From an uncultured Ruminococcus sp. (lineage in GTDB: Bacteria; Bacillota; Clostridia; Oscillospirales; Ruminococcaceae), in assembly GCF_947301925.1 (NCBI RefSeq), contig NZ_CAMYUE010000012.1, positions 25,561 to 89,560 of the forward strand: a DNA stretch of 64,000 nt, given 5' to 3'. A program made the position numbers and the translations under genes. Below, piece after piece: positions 24,395 to 34,526 of the stretch (position 1 is its first letter; the number at the start of each line of letters is the position of its first letter). The notes below the pieces were generated by a model. It did no database searches. It had not been told where the DNA came from and was given only the letters and a program-made list of their open reading frames with translations.

Positions 24395-27300
24395 ATGCCA
24401 CTCAGAAGTGATATAAAGAAGGTACTTGTTATCGGCTCGGGTCCTATAGTTATCGGACAGGCAGCCGAATTCGACTACGCAGGCACACAGGCCTGCCGCG
24501 CATTAAAGCAGGAGGGACTTGAAGTAGTCCTCGTAAACTCTAACCCTGCCACCATCATGACCGACAAGGCCATGGCGGACAAGGTCTACATCGAGCCCCT
24601 TACCCTTGACGTTGTAAAGCGCATAATAGAAATGGAAAAGCCCGACAGCCTGCTGTCAACTCTCGGCGGCCAGACAGGTCTTACCCTGTCCATGCAGCTG
24701 GCGGAGGAAGGCTTCCTGGAGAGCCACAACGTAAAGCTCCTCGGCGCCGATCCCGAGACTATCCACAAGGCCGAGGACAGACAGGCCTTCAAGGACACAA
24801 TGGAGAAAATAGGCGAGCCCGTTATCCCCTCAAAGGTGGTAGAGACCGTTGAGGACGCTGTGGACTTCGCACAGGTGATACACTATCCCGTTATCGTCCG
24901 TCCTGCATTCACTCTCGGCGGAACAGGCGGAGGTATAGCCCAGAACGAGGAGGAGCTCCGCGATATCGCAACAAACGGACTCCGTCTTTCGCCTATCACA
25001 CAGATACTTGTTGAGAAATGCATAAGCGGCTGGAAGGAAATAGAGTTTGAAGTTATCCGTGATGCAAAAGGCAATGTCATCACAGTCTGCTCAATGGAGA
25101 ACTTCGACCCCGTAGGCGTCCACACAGGCGACAGTATCGTTATCGCTCCCGCTGTTACCCTCAGCGACAGGGAGTACCAGATGCTCCGTACAGCGGCTAT
25201 CAACATCATCAAGGAGCTTAAAGTCGAGGGCGGCTGCAACTGTCAGTTCGCACTTCACCCCACAAGCTTCAAGTACGCCGTTATCGAGGTAAACCCCAGA
25301 GTTTCCCGTTCTTCCGCACTGGCTTCAAAGGCTACGGGCTATCCCATAGCAAAGACCGCGGCAAAAATAGCTATCGGCTATACTCTCGACGAGATTATCA
25401 ATCAGGTAACAGGCAAGACCTATGCCTGCTTTGAGCCTGCTCTGGACTATGTTGTCATCAAGTTCCCCAAGTGGGCATTCGATAAATTCGTATATGCAAA
25501 GCGTACCCTCGGCACTCAGATGAAGGCTACAGGCGAGGTAATGGCTATCGGCACAAGCTTCGAGCAGGCTATGATGAAGGCTGTCCGCTCAATAGAGCTG
25601 GGTCTTGACACCATGAACCTGAAGAAGCTGGCAAAGCTGTCCACAGAGGAGATAAGGGAGAAGCTCCACGTTATCGACGACGAGCGTTCATTCTGCGTAT
25701 TTGAGGCTCTCAAGCGCGGCATAACTCCCGAGGAGATACACGAGATAACCATGATAGACAACTGGTTCCTCTACAAGCTCCTGAATCTTGTGGAGCTGGA
25801 GAAATGGCTGGCTGAGGGCGAGCTCACCGAGGAGAAGTACGACATCGCAAAGCAGTACGGCTACCTTGACAGCACTATCGAGCGCATCTCGGGACAGAAG
25901 TGCCCCAAGCACAAGAGCGCTGTCTACAAAATGGTAGATACCTGCGCAGGCGAGTTCAAGGCTGAGACTCCCTACTTCTACTCCACCTTCGATGAGGAGA
26001 ACGAGGCAAAGCAGTTCATCGAGCGCACCGACAAGGGCAAGAAAAAGGTCATCGTATTCGGAAGCGGTCCTATCCGTATCGGACAGGGCATCGAGTTCGA
26101 CTACTGCTCCGTTCACTGTGTATGGACGCTGAAGGAGCTGGGCTACGAGGCTGTTATCTGCAACAACAACCCCGAGACCGTCTCCACCGACTTTGATACA
26201 GGCGACCGTCTCTACTTCGACCCCCTCACCAAGGAGGACGTTCAGTCCATCATCGAGACCGAGCAGCCCTACGGCGTTGTGGTACAGTTCGGCGGACAGA
26301 CCGCTATCAAGCTTACACGTTATCTCTCCGATATGGGAGTGCGCATACTGGGAACCTCCGCTGATATGATCGATGCCGCAGAGGACAGAGAGCGCTTCGA
26401 CGAGGTGCTTGAAAAGTGCGGTATCCCCAGACCTGCGGGACACACAGTAATGAACACCGAGGAAGCGCTTGTGGCTGCCAATGACCTTGGCTATCCCGTG
26501 CTGCTCCGTCCTTCATATGTTCTCGGCGGCCAGAATATGATAATCGCTCACTCCGACGCAGACGTAAAGGAGTATATGGGCATCATCATGAGCCATAATA
26601 TAGAGAACCCCGTACTCATAGACAAGTACATGATGGGTACTGAAGTCGAAGTTGACGCTATCTGCGACGGCGAGGACTACCTTATCCCCGGTATCATGGA
26701 ACATATCGAGCGTGCAGGCGTACACTCCGGCGACTCAATATCCATTTATCCCGCACAGCACCTCTCCGAACGTATCAAGCGCATAATCGTTGAGTACACG
26801 AGACTTCTGGCAAAGGAGCTCAACGTTATCGGTCTGGTAAATATACAGTATGTTGTTTATAACCATGAGGTATTCGTTATCGAGGTAAATCCCCGTTCAT
26901 CGAGAACAGTTCCCTATATCAGCAAGGTCACGGGCATACCTATGGTGGATATCGCCACAAAGATAATGTTCGGCGCTAAATTAAAGGACATGGGCTACGA
27001 GAGCGGACTCTATCCCGCAGGCGACTATGTTGCCGTAAAGGTGCCTGTATTCTCCTTCGAGAAGCTCACAGACGTTGACACAATGCTGGGACCCGAGATG
27101 AAGTCCACAGGCGAGTGTCTCGGTATCGGCAGAAATCTTGAGGACGCCCTCCTCAAGGGACTTATCGCCGCAGGCTTCGACCTGAAGCGTGAGGGCGGAG
27201 TTCTAATTTCCGTCCGCGACAGCGATAAGCGCGAGATACTTCCCATTGCAGACAAGTTCGAGCGCATGGGCTTTGAGCTTTATGCTACTTCGGGTACGCA

Positions 27301-27586
27301 GAGCGTGCTCCACAGGAACATGATAGCGGCAAACCTTGTCCGCAAGATCTCCGACGGCACACCAAATGTGGAGACTCTCCTTGACAGCGGCAAGATACAC
27401 TATGTGATATCCACCTCTGCAAAGGGCAGACTTCCCGAGCGCGACAGCGTCAAGATGAGAAGAAAGTCCATAGAGCGTTCGATATGCAGCCTTACAGCTG
27501 TAGATACGGCGAAGTCGCTGGTAAAGGTGCTTGAATCTGGCAGAACTATCAACGACGTTGAGCTTGTGGACATCACCAAGATATGA
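24395..27586 (+). CDS. carB: Carbamoyl-phosphate synthase large subunit
   Basis: 1063 residues from the ATG at 24395 (TTTGGAGG upstream; an in-frame TTG at 24380 overlaps that site). Two homologous ATP-grasp halves: IGSGPIVIGQAAEFDYAGTQ opens the first, FGSGPIRIGQGIEFDYC the second; each has a biotin-carboxylase-like core and NPRVSRSSALASK / NPRSSRTVPYISK. C-terminal MGS-like allosteric domain (from about 930, FYATSGTQ-type segment), which binds UMP/IMP in relatives. Full length. Confidence 0.97.
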   Translation: MPLRSDIKKVLVIGSGPIVIGQAAEFDYAGTQACRALKQEGLEVVLVNSNPATIMTDKAMADKVYIEPLTLDVVKRIIEMEKPDSLLSTLGGQTGLTLSMQLAEEGFLESHNVKLLGADPETIHKAEDRQAFKDTMEKIGEPVIPSKVVETVEDAVDFAQVIHYPVIVRPAFTLGGTGGGIAQNEEELRDIATNGLRLSPITQILVEKCISGWKEIEFEVIRDAKGNVITVCSMENFDPVGVHTGDSIVIAPAVTLSDREYQMLRTAAINIIKELKVEGGCNCQFALHPTSFKYAVIEVNPRVSRSSALASKATGYPIAKTAAKIAIGYTLDEIINQVTGKTYACFEPALDYVVIKFPKWAFDKFVYAKRTLGTQMKATGEVMAIGTSFEQAMMKAVRSIELGLDTMNLKKLAKLSTEEIREKLHVIDDERSFCVFEALKRGITPEEIHEITMIDNWFLYKLLNLVELEKWLAEGELTEEKYDIAKQYGYLDSTIERISGQKCPKHKSAVYKMVDTCAGEFKAETPYFYSTFDEENEAKQFIERTDKGKKKVIVFGSGPIRIGQGIEFDYCSVHCVWTLKELGYEAVICNNNPETVSTDFDTGDRLYFDPLTKEDVQSIIETEQPYGVVVQFGGQTAIKLTRYLSDMGVRILGTSADMIDAAEDRERFDEVLEKCGIPRPAGHTVMNTEEALVAANDLGYPVLLRPSYVLGGQNMIIAHSDADVKEYMGIIMSHNIENPVLIDKYMMGTEVEVDAICDGEDYLIPGIMEHIERAGVHSGDSISIYPAQHLSERIKRIIVEYTRLLAKELNVIGLVNIQYVVYNHEVFVIEVNPRSSRTVPYISKVTGIPMVDIATKIMFGAKLKDMGYESGLYPAGDYVAVKVPVFSFEKLTDVDTMLGPEMKSTGECLGIGRNLEDALLKGLIAAGFDLKREGGVLISVRDSDKREILPIADKFERMGFELYATSGTQSVLHRNMIAANLVRKISDGTPNVETLLDSGKIHYVISTSAKGRLPERDSVKMRRKSIERSICSLTAVDTAKSLVKVLESGRTINDVELVDITKI

Positions 27587-27604
27587 AAAGGATTATTCTT
27601 AATT

Positions 27605-28144
27605 ATGCGGCATAGAAAAACAATACTATTTTCTGTAATTGCAGTTTCTGCATTTTGCTTTATAAGTTGTGGACATAATAATAAAGCATCGCTCTCATCG
27701 TCACAAAACACAGAGACACAAACCACAGTTGATATCACAGATACAAACATAAATAATACTACAGATGTTTCAGATAATGATTCACAAGGAAAAAAATCCT
27801 CATCAAGAACGATGGCAAGTGGGATAGGCATGGATTTTTTTTGTAACGAGTCTCCTCTTCCAAATATGGTTTACGGGCATATTCGTGATAATAGTGAATT
27901 TGGAAATTATTTCTTTTCAATTCATAAATCATTGGACGATGACGTAGAATATATTGCTTTTGTTAATGAAGAGGGATTTGCCGAAGATGTCTTATGTTGG
28001 ATATGCAGTTACGATAAGAAATATATTGGTATTGCCAAAAAATATGGTAGTAAATTGAAAGATGATTTTAAAAACTGGGATGAAGTATTGGCATATTATG
28101 GTTTAAAAGAGGGCGAATATACTAATATTTATCCTGAGGAATAA
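27605..28144 (+). CDS. AT-rich putative lipoprotein
   Basis: 179 residues. Signal sequence ending FCFISC gives a lipobox Cys at about residue 22; then a Ser/Thr/Asn/Asp linker (24-70) and a globular domain with [23 protein letters not shown] strands. No family recognised. Codon usage is strongly A+T rich (AAA, AAT, TAT, ATT) unlike carB and uvrB on either side, and composite repeats follow immediately, so it looks acquired. Its own promoter is not obvious. Confidence 0.65.
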   Translation: MRHRKTILFSVIAVSAFCFISCGHNNKASLSSSQNTETQTTVDITDTNINNTTDVSDNDSQGKKSSSRTMASGIGMDFFCNESPLPNMVYGHIRDNSEFGNYFFSIHKSLDDDVEYIAFVNEEGFAEDVLCWICSYDKKYIGIAKKYGSKLKDDFKNWDEVLAYYGLKEGEYTNIYPEE

Positions 28145-28166
28145 AAGACGGAAAGCTAATTCAGCT

Positions 28167-28187
28167 GGGGCGGCGGTACGCCGCCCC
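28167..28187. repeat. GC palindrome of the TAGGGGCG family
   Basis: GGGGCGGC, 5-base loop, GCCGCCCC, a perfect 8-bp stem in the gap after the AT-rich gene. Confidence 0.55.
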
Positions 28188-28214
28188 TACACAAAAAATT
28201 ATTCGATACTTTCA

Positions 28215-28388
28215 AGGGGACGCCTTCTCTTACAAGGCGTCCCCTCTTCAAAAACAGTCCACCGGACTGTTTTTGAATTCACCCCTTGCGATGCGCCTTA
28301 CGTATTTTGGGCTCTGCCCAAACCCGCCAGAGACTCTGCCTCTGGACTCCGCCAAAGGAACACAGTCCCTTTGGAATCCCTTTCATAC
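28215..28388. repeat. Composite hairpin repeat, copy 2
   Basis: Series of hairpins: arms 28216-28226/28234-28244 (11 bp), 28249-28260/28264-28275 (12 bp, perfect), 28327-28332/28340-28345, and CAAAGG/CCTTTG near 28354. Blocks match 4222-4334. It ends about 30 bp before the uvrB start. Confidence 0.65.
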
Positions 28389-28418
28389 GTTAATCACTTT
28401 TTTCAGAAAGGTAATTAT

Positions 28419-30380
28419 ATGGATCACTTCAAGCTATGCTCAAACTACGCTCCCGCAGGCGACCAGCCGCAGGCTATAGACAAGCTGGTAAACGGTATAC
28501 AGTCAGGCAAAAAGGAGCAGATACTCCTCGGCGTTACAGGCTCGGGAAAGACCTTCACTATGGCGAATGTAATTGCCCGCGTCAACAAGCCCACCCTCGT
28601 TCTGGCCCACAATAAGATACTTGCGGCACAGCTCTGCTCGGAGTTCCGCGAGTTCTTCCCCGAAAACGCCGTGGAGTACTTCGTGTCCTACTACGACTAC
28701 TACCAGCCCGAGGCCTACGTTCCCAGCACCGACAGCTACATCGAAAAGGACTCCTCCGTAAACGACGAGATAGACAAGCTCCGCCACTCCGCCACTACGG
28801 CTCTTGCGGAGCGCCGCGACGTTATCATCGTTGCCAGTGTGTCCTGCATCTACTCACTGGGAAGTCCCGAGGAGTACCGCTCCATGTGCGTTTCCATACG
28901 TCAGGGCGCGGAAAAGCCCCGCGATCAGCTCATCAGCGAGCTTGTGAAGATACGCTACGAGCGCAACGATATCGCCTTTGAGCGTAACAGGTTCAGAGTC
29001 CGTGGCGACGTTGTGGAGATATTCCCTGCAATGTCAACGGATACGGCTGTCCGCGTAGAGTATTTCGGCGACGAGATAGACCGTATATCCGAGATAAACG
29101 TGGTAACGGGCGAGGTGAAGGCGGTAGTCTCCCACGCGGCCATTTTCCCTGCCTCTCACTACGTTGTGGGCGACGAAAAGCTCGAGGAGGCAATAAAGGA
29201 GATAGACCGCGAGCTTGCGGAGCGTATTGACTACTTCCAGCAGAACAACAAGCTCATAGAGGCGCAGCGCATAGAGCAGCGCACTCACTACGACATGGAG
29301 ATGCTGCGCGAGGTGGGCTATTGCAGCGGCGTTGAGAACTACTCCCGCGTCCTTGCAGGCCGTCCCGCAGGAAGCACTCCTCAGACTCTTATGGACCACT
29401 TTCCCGAGGACTTTCTCCTCATAGTGGACGAGAGCCACGTTACGCTGCCCCAGGTACGCGCCATGTATGCAGGCGACCGCGCAAGAAAGACCACTCTTGT
29501 GGACTTCGGATTCCGTCTGCCCAGCGCTATGGACAACCGTCCGCTGAATTTCGACGAGTTCAACGCGCATATACATCAGGCTATCTACGTCAGCGCAACT
29601 CCCGGACAGATAGAGCGTGAAAAGACCGATACCATAATCGAACAGGTGATACGTCCCACGGGACTGGTTGACCCCGAGATCATCGTAAAGCCCACACATG
29701 GCCAGATCGACGATCTGCTCTCGGAGATAAACGAGCGCGTTGCACGCAATGAGAGAGTTCTGGTCACTACCCTCACCAAGAAAATGGCGGAGGACCTTAC
29801 CAAATACTATGAGAAGCTGGGCGTGAAGGTGCGCTACCTCCACCATGATATAGATACTATCGAGCGTATGGAGATCATCAAGGATCTCCGCGAGGGAGTA
29901 TTCGACGTTCTGGTGGGAATAAACCTCCTCCGTGAGGGACTGGACATTCCCGAGGTCAGCCTTATCGCTATCCTCGACGCCGACAAGGAGGGCTTCCTGA
30001 GAAGCGAGACCTCCCTGATACAGACCATAGGCCGTGCGGCGAGAAACTCCCGCGGACAGGTCATAATGTATGCGGACAGCGTGACGGGCTCCATGGAGAG
30101 GGCTATCACCGAGACCGAACGCCGCCGCTCCCTGCAAATGGCATACAACGAGGAGCACGGCATAGTTCCTAAGACTATTATCAAGGACGTCCGCGACGTT
30201 CTGGAGATAACCTCAAAGGCTAAGGTGGAGGAAAAGACAAAAAAGAAGAAGATGTCCGCTGCGGAGAAGCAGCGCCTCATAGACAAGCTCATGGTGGAGA
30301 TGAAGAACGCGGCGAAGCTGCTTGAATTCGAGCACGCAGCATATCTCCGCGACAAGATAAAGGAGCTGAAGGAAAGCTGA
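28419..30380 (+). CDS. uvrB: UvrABC excinuclease subunit B
   Basis: 653 residues from the ATG at 28419 (GAAAGGT upstream); upstream in-frame ATG lies in the repeat. DNA-damage recognition helicase of nucleotide excision repair. Walker [14 protein letters not shown], beta-hairpin region [21 protein letters not shown], helicase motif DESHVTLPQ, motif [22 protein letters not shown] and [12 protein letters not shown], and the C-terminal UVR motif ([20 protein letters not shown]). Full length. Flanked by repeats, single gene. Confidence 0.97.
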   Translation: MDHFKLCSNYAPAGDQPQAIDKLVNGIQSGKKEQILLGVTGSGKTFTMANVIARVNKPTLVLAHNKILAAQLCSEFREFFPENAVEYFVSYYDYYQPEAYVPSTDSYIEKDSSVNDEIDKLRHSATTALAERRDVIIVASVSCIYSLGSPEEYRSMCVSIRQGAEKPRDQLISELVKIRYERNDIAFERNRFRVRGDVVEIFPAMSTDTAVRVEYFGDEIDRISEINVVTGEVKAVVSHAAIFPASHYVVGDEKLEEAIKEIDRELAERIDYFQQNNKLIEAQRIEQRTHYDMEMLREVGYCSGVENYSRVLAGRPAGSTPQTLMDHFPEDFLLIVDESHVTLPQVRAMYAGDRARKTTLVDFGFRLPSAMDNRPLNFDEFNAHIHQAIYVSATPGQIEREKTDTIIEQVIRPTGLVDPEIIVKPTHGQIDDLLSEINERVARNERVLVTTLTKKMAEDLTKYYEKLGVKVRYLHHDIDTIERMEIIKDLREGVFDVLVGINLLREGLDIPEVSLIAILDADKEGFLRSETSLIQTIGRAARNSRGQVIMYADSVTGSMERAITETERRRSLQMAYNEEHGIVPKTIIKDVRDVLEITSKAKVEEKTKKKKMSAAEKQRLIDKLMVEMKNAAKLLEFEHAAYLRDKIKELKES

Positions 30381-30460
30381 ACATTTGTGCATACCCCACA
30401 TATCAGGTATCATGTCGCGTATATATCATACAAAGTTTCAGATGATATCAGGCATAACTG

Positions 30461-30489
30461 TTGACTTTTGCGGTCGGATAATATATAGT
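30461..30489 (+). promoter_or_regulatory. Promoter of the triple-repeat dockerin gene
   Basis: TTGACT, 17 bp, TATAGT. Confidence 0.7.
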
Positions 30490-30545
30490 GTAATTAAGAA
30501 AAGTGTACGTTCATATCATTACCGTTTTATGAAAGGGTGATATCA

Positions 30546-32486
30546 ATGCTGAAAAAAGCTTTATCAGTTATCATTGCAGCGGCTATGCTTCCCGTATGCG
30601 GATATTCCGCGGGAGCTTCGGGCGATACGGGCGTTGTCCTGGCTGTCGGCAGTGAAGATCAGACACCGAGGCAGATGACGCTTGACGACCTCAGGGAGCT
30701 TGCTAAGAAGGGCGGCGAGCTGAGCTTCTCCGACCTTGCTCCCTTTATCGACTCCGACGGTCCCATGAGCGCTTCATCTGTTATGCCTTATGTCTACTAT
30801 TACATCGAGGACGGTTATTATCTGCTTATCGGCGGCAGCTCCCCCGGAAAGCCGAGGGTAGCGGAGCTCAGCCGTTATGGCTGTTCGGAAAGCATAGACA
30901 TACGCACAGGGGACGTTGAGGCCTTTATCGCTGAGAACGCAGCCGCAAATGAAGATATCTATGTGGGCGGCACGGAAACCCTTACCCTTGACGGTGTAAG
31001 GGAGCTGGCAAAGAAGGGCAGCAGCCTTACATGGTCGGATTTTGAGCCTTACAGAGGCAGGGACGTTGGCTCGGGACTGTATATACTGGAATATGTCCTT
31101 GAGGACGGTTATACCGTGCTGGTAGGCGGAGTCCCCGGAGAAGATCCCTGGTATATATACCTTTCCCGCTTCGATAGTCAGAACAGGATAGACATACGCA
31201 CAGATGACGTTGAGGCGTTTATCGCTAACACCGTAACGGAGACCATGCCCGTTTCTCAGCCGATTACCACCACGACTACTACAGCCGCAAATGAAGATAT
31301 CTATGTCGGCGGCACGGAAACCCTTACCCTTGACGGTGTAAGGAAGCTTGCAAAGAAGGGCAGCAGCCTTACATGGTCGGATTTTGAGCCTTACAGGGGC
31401 AGAGATATCGGTTCGGGACTGTATATACTGGAATATGTACTTGAGGACGGTTATACCGTGCTCGTAGGCGGAGTTCCTCAGGACGCGCCCATTTACATAT
31501 ATCTCTGTTACCATGAGCATCAAATAGATATACGAACAGAGGACGTTGAGGCCTTTATCGCTGAATATTCCGAAGGGGACAGCAGATATACCATTGATGA
31601 GAATTACGTTCTGTTCAATGAGCCTGTTGATGTGGCTTGGGTAATGTCAGACAAGAACTTCGATGATTACTGCAAGAACAATACCTATAAGTTCTATGTT
31701 CCCGACGGTTCAAAGTATATAATACTTATCGGACAATACAATGTTGATGTGAATGAGCTGCTGAACGACCCGACTATGCCCGATGTGGACTGTACCATAC
31801 AGAGCTACACCGTGGAGAGGAGTAACGGTGAGATCACAGTGGAAGCAGGAGAGGAGTATTTTGTTCCCTATCCTCATAATGATGAGGAGGCTGAGGCTGT
31901 ATTTGCGCAGGATCACAGCATTTATTCCAAGGTCATGGAGCTGACGGGCAAGGATTACTTCTTCCGCACCGTAAGGGCTCGCGGCGATGATAAGGAGATC
32001 AACGAAAAGAGTCTTATGATCAGTTCTTCGGCGAAGGGAAGGCTTTTCGTCACCAGAGAAACTCCCGACGGCGGAACAGTCACTGCGGAGCAGCGCGAGG
32101 AGGAAGGCTCAGGAGCCGGTACGAAAATATTCGCTGTAACAGCTTCGGACGAGTCCATGTATCCTGAGGATTCTGATCCACTGCATATCCCAACGTCAGT
32201 GTTAAAGGTAACCAGAATAGACCAGGGTATTGTGACAAACTATGAGCTTATGGAGAGCTGCGGTTATCTGATACAGTCAAAAATGAAGATAAGCTCATGC
32301 AAGCTGGGCGACGTAAGCGGCGACGGCAATTTCAACGTCGCGGATATCGTGCTTTTCCAGAGGTGGCTCCTGGGTCAGAAGCCCGAGAACTTCAAGAACT
32401 GGCAAGCTGCGGATATGGACGGCAGCGGAGAGCTGGACGTTTTCGATCTCGCTAAGATGAAACGCTATCTGGTGGAGACAATATAA
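30546..32486 (+). CDS. Secreted dockerin protein with three tandem repeats
   Basis: 646 residues from the ATG at 30546 (AAAGGGTG upstream). Signal peptide to about residue 24. Three repeats follow, each LTLDGVRELAKKGSSLTWSDFEPYRGR..., a hydrophobic EYVLEDGYTVLVGG strand, and DIRT.DVEAFIA: about residues 43-125, 140-225 and 254-335. Repeats 2 and 3 are almost identical in DNA at a 342-bp offset (30941 and 31283). A unique domain (about 340-580) precedes a C-terminal dockerin (587-645: GDVSGDGNFNVADIVLF, MDGSGELDVFDLAKM), which would bind a cohesin. No catalytic motif found; possibly a binding or structural cellulosome part. Confidence 0.78.
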   Translation: MLKKALSVIIAAAMLPVCGYSAGASGDTGVVLAVGSEDQTPRQMTLDDLRELAKKGGELSFSDLAPFIDSDGPMSASSVMPYVYYYIEDGYYLLIGGSSPGKPRVAELSRYGCSESIDIRTGDVEAFIAENAAANEDIYVGGTETLTLDGVRELAKKGSSLTWSDFEPYRGRDVGSGLYILEYVLEDGYTVLVGGVPGEDPWYIYLSRFDSQNRIDIRTDDVEAFIANTVTETMPVSQPITTTTTTAANEDIYVGGTETLTLDGVRKLAKKGSSLTWSDFEPYRGRDIGSGLYILEYVLEDGYTVLVGGVPQDAPIYIYLCYHEHQIDIRTEDVEAFIAEYSEGDSRYTIDENYVLFNEPVDVAWVMSDKNFDDYCKNNTYKFYVPDGSKYIILIGQYNVDVNELLNDPTMPDVDCTIQSYTVERSNGEITVEAGEEYFVPYPHNDEEAEAVFAQDHSIYSKVMELTGKDYFFRTVRARGDDKEINEKSLMISSSAKGRLFVTRETPDGGTVTAEQREEEGSGAGTKIFAVTASDESMYPEDSDPLHIPTSVLKVTRIDQGIVTNYELMESCGYLIQSKMKISSCKLGDVSGDGNFNVADIVLFQRWLLGQKPENFKNWQAADMDGSGELDVFDLAKMKRYLVETI

Positions 32487-32502
32487 CATAATGTGCATTT
32501 TT

Positions 32503-32536
32503 GCCGCACCTGTTGAATAAGCAGGTGCGGCTTTTT
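32503..32536 (+). terminator. Terminator after the triple-repeat dockerin gene
   Basis: 10-bp stem GCCGCACCTG / CAGGTGCGGC, 9-base loop, five T. Confidence 0.85.
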
Positions 32537-32574
32537 CATGTTCCGTGTCGGTTTTGTGAAAACCGCAGAAACTA

Positions 32575-32603
32575 TTGACATTTTGGCTGTGAAATGCTAC
32601 AAT
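32575..32603 (+). promoter_or_regulatory. Promoter of the GH5 cellulase genes
   Basis: TTGACA, 17 bp, TACAAT with an extended -10 (TGC). A palindrome CAGTATACTG at 32616-32625 overlaps the expected early transcribed region and could be an operator. Confidence 0.8.
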
Positions 32604-32653
32604 ATAGTTAATATCAGTATACTGGATAAGTATACATGAGAGGGGAAATAAAA

Positions 32654-34459
32654 ATGAAAAAATTAGCACGCACTGCGGCTGCTCTTGTGTCGGCAGCTGC
32701 GCTGGCAGTGACGGGAGCAGCACCCTGTTACGGTCAGTTAGCGATCACGGCAAATGCCGTGGACACATCAGGCGACGACTGGCTCCACGCAAAGGGCAGC
32801 CGTCTCTACGACATGAACGGAAACGAGGTATGGCTCACGGGTGCTAACTGGTTCGGTTTCAACTGTACCGAGTGCGTTCCCCATTACCTCTGGAGCGGCG
32901 ACATCGACGATATGGTCAAGGATATCGCAGACCACGGCGTTAACGTGCTGAGGCTTCCCGTATCCACGGAGCTTCTCTACAACTGGATGATCGGCGATCC
33001 CGATCCCATCGGAAGCGTTAACCCCAACGACGATCCTGCATATCCCTTCAACATCGACCTTATCAATCCCGACGGCTCCATCGCCAACAGTCAGCAGACC
33101 TTCGATGTACTGCTGGCAAAGTGCAAGAAGTACGGTGTAAAGTGCTTCATCGACATCCACAGCCCCGAATCAAACAACTCGGGACACAACTACGGTCTCT
33201 GGTACGGTAAGAGCTTTACGGCACGTGACGGAAAGAAAACTACAGTTGACACGGATCTCTGGATAAAGACTCTTGCATGGTGCGCCGACTACTACAAGGG
33301 CGACGATACCCTTATCGGCTTCGACCTGAAGAACGAGCCCCACAGTAAATACGGCGGAGCTCCCGTTGACGCTATATGGGACGATTCCGACGAGGAAAAC
33401 AACTGGAAAAAGGCTGCGCAGGACTGCGCTGACGCTATACTGGCAAAGAACCCCAATGCGCTCATCATCATCGAGGGCGTCGAGGGCTTCGAGGGACACG
33501 GCGCATGGTGGGGCGGAAACCTCCGCGGCGTTGCGAAGTATCCCGTTATGCCAAAGTCAGGCACCTCGCAGATAGTATACTCTCCCCATGACTACGGCCC
33601 TGTAGTAAGCCAGCAGTCATGGTTCGAGAAGGATTTCACCGAGGAGACCCTCCTCAACGACTACTGGCGCGATACATGGGCATATCTGGTAGAGAAGGAT
33701 ATGTACCCGCTGCTCATCGGCGAGTGGGGCGGACGTCTCGACGGCGGAAAGAATGAGAAATGGCTGGGCCTTATCCGCGATTATATGATAAAGAACCACA
33801 TAAACCACACCTTCTGGTGTCTCAATGACGACTCCGGTGATACGGGCGGACTCTGGAAGGATATACAGTTCTCCGCTACTGCGGGAGCTGACGGAAAGAT
33901 CGTGGGCAAGACCACTATCAACTGGGATACGGAGAAGTATGATACATACTATTATCCCGCTATCTGGAAGACGCAGACTTCAAAGAAGTTCATCGGTCTG
34001 GATCATCAGGTGGCTCTGGGCAAGGACGGTATCTCGCTGAACGACTTCTACGCCAACTACGCTTCCTCCGAGGGAAGCAACCTTGACGGCGGCAAGACCT
34101 CCAGCGGAACTCCCGTTACTGCCGGCAGCGCTACCACGACTACCTCGACCTCCACAACTACGACGACTACTACATCTTCCACCACCACTACGTCCACAAC
34201 TACTCCCGATATCGTCAGTAATCGCATTTACGGAGATACTAACCTCGACGGCCAGGTCGAGCTGGCAGATGCTATTCTCATAATGCAGGCTCTTGCAAAC
34301 CCCAATAAGTACGGCAAGACCGGCAGCGATCCCAAGCATCTTACTTCAGAGGGTTCACTCAACGGTGATGTCGACGGAGAACAGGGACTTACAAGCGGTG
34401 ACGCACTTACCATTCAGATGAAGCTCCTGGGCTTCTACGATAAATTACCTATAGCTTAA
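32654..34459 (+). CDS. Dockerin-bearing GH5 endoglucanase (first copy)
   Basis: 601 residues from the ATG at 32654 (GAGAGGGG upstream). Signal peptide to about residue 35; GH5 TIM barrel about 40-475; Thr-rich linker about 492-517; dockerin 525-601 with two calcium loops (YGDTNLDGQVELADAILI and NGDVDGEQGLTSGDALTI) separated by a 30-residue insert. Catalytic acid/base Glu228 in GFDLKNEPH, nucleophile Glu357 in LLIGEWGG, and WLTGANWFGFN at the barrel start, close to the GH5_1-type bacterial endoglucanases. Cleaves beta-1,4-glucan outside the cell while docked on a scaffoldin. Followed by a homologue 67 bp downstream. Confidence 0.93.
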   Translation: MKKLARTAAALVSAAALAVTGAAPCYGQLAITANAVDTSGDDWLHAKGSRLYDMNGNEVWLTGANWFGFNCTECVPHYLWSGDIDDMVKDIADHGVNVLRLPVSTELLYNWMIGDPDPIGSVNPNDDPAYPFNIDLINPDGSIANSQQTFDVLLAKCKKYGVKCFIDIHSPESNNSGHNYGLWYGKSFTARDGKKTTVDTDLWIKTLAWCADYYKGDDTLIGFDLKNEPHSKYGGAPVDAIWDDSDEENNWKKAAQDCADAILAKNPNALIIIEGVEGFEGHGAWWGGNLRGVAKYPVMPKSGTSQIVYSPHDYGPVVSQQSWFEKDFTEETLLNDYWRDTWAYLVEKDMYPLLIGEWGGRLDGGKNEKWLGLIRDYMIKNHINHTFWCLNDDSGDTGGLWKDIQFSATAGADGKIVGKTTINWDTEKYDTYYYPAIWKTQTSKKFIGLDHQVALGKDGISLNDFYANYASSEGSNLDGGKTSSGTPVTAGSATTTTSTSTTTTTTTSSTTTTSTTTPDIVSNRIYGDTNLDGQVELADAILIMQALANPNKYGKTGSDPKHLTSEGSLNGDVDGEQGLTSGDALTIQMKLLGFYDKLPIA

Positions 34460-34468
34460 CGCATTGGA

Positions 34469-34495
34469 CTGCGCAGCTTTCAGGGGGCTGCGCAG
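34469..34495 (+). promoter_or_regulatory. Intercistronic hairpin between the two cellulase genes
   Basis: 9-bp stem CTGCGCAGC / GCTGCGCAG with a 9-base loop and no T run, 9 bp after the first stop. Without a U tract it is more likely an RNA-stability or processing element than a terminator. Confidence 0.5.
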
Positions 34496-34526
34496 ACAAA
34501 ATAAATTTAATGAGAGGGAAATCATT

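Noticed and set aside
29034..30158. 374-codon frame antisense to uvrB
   Set aside because: Shadow of the strongly biased uvrB codons; no start signals and no domain.
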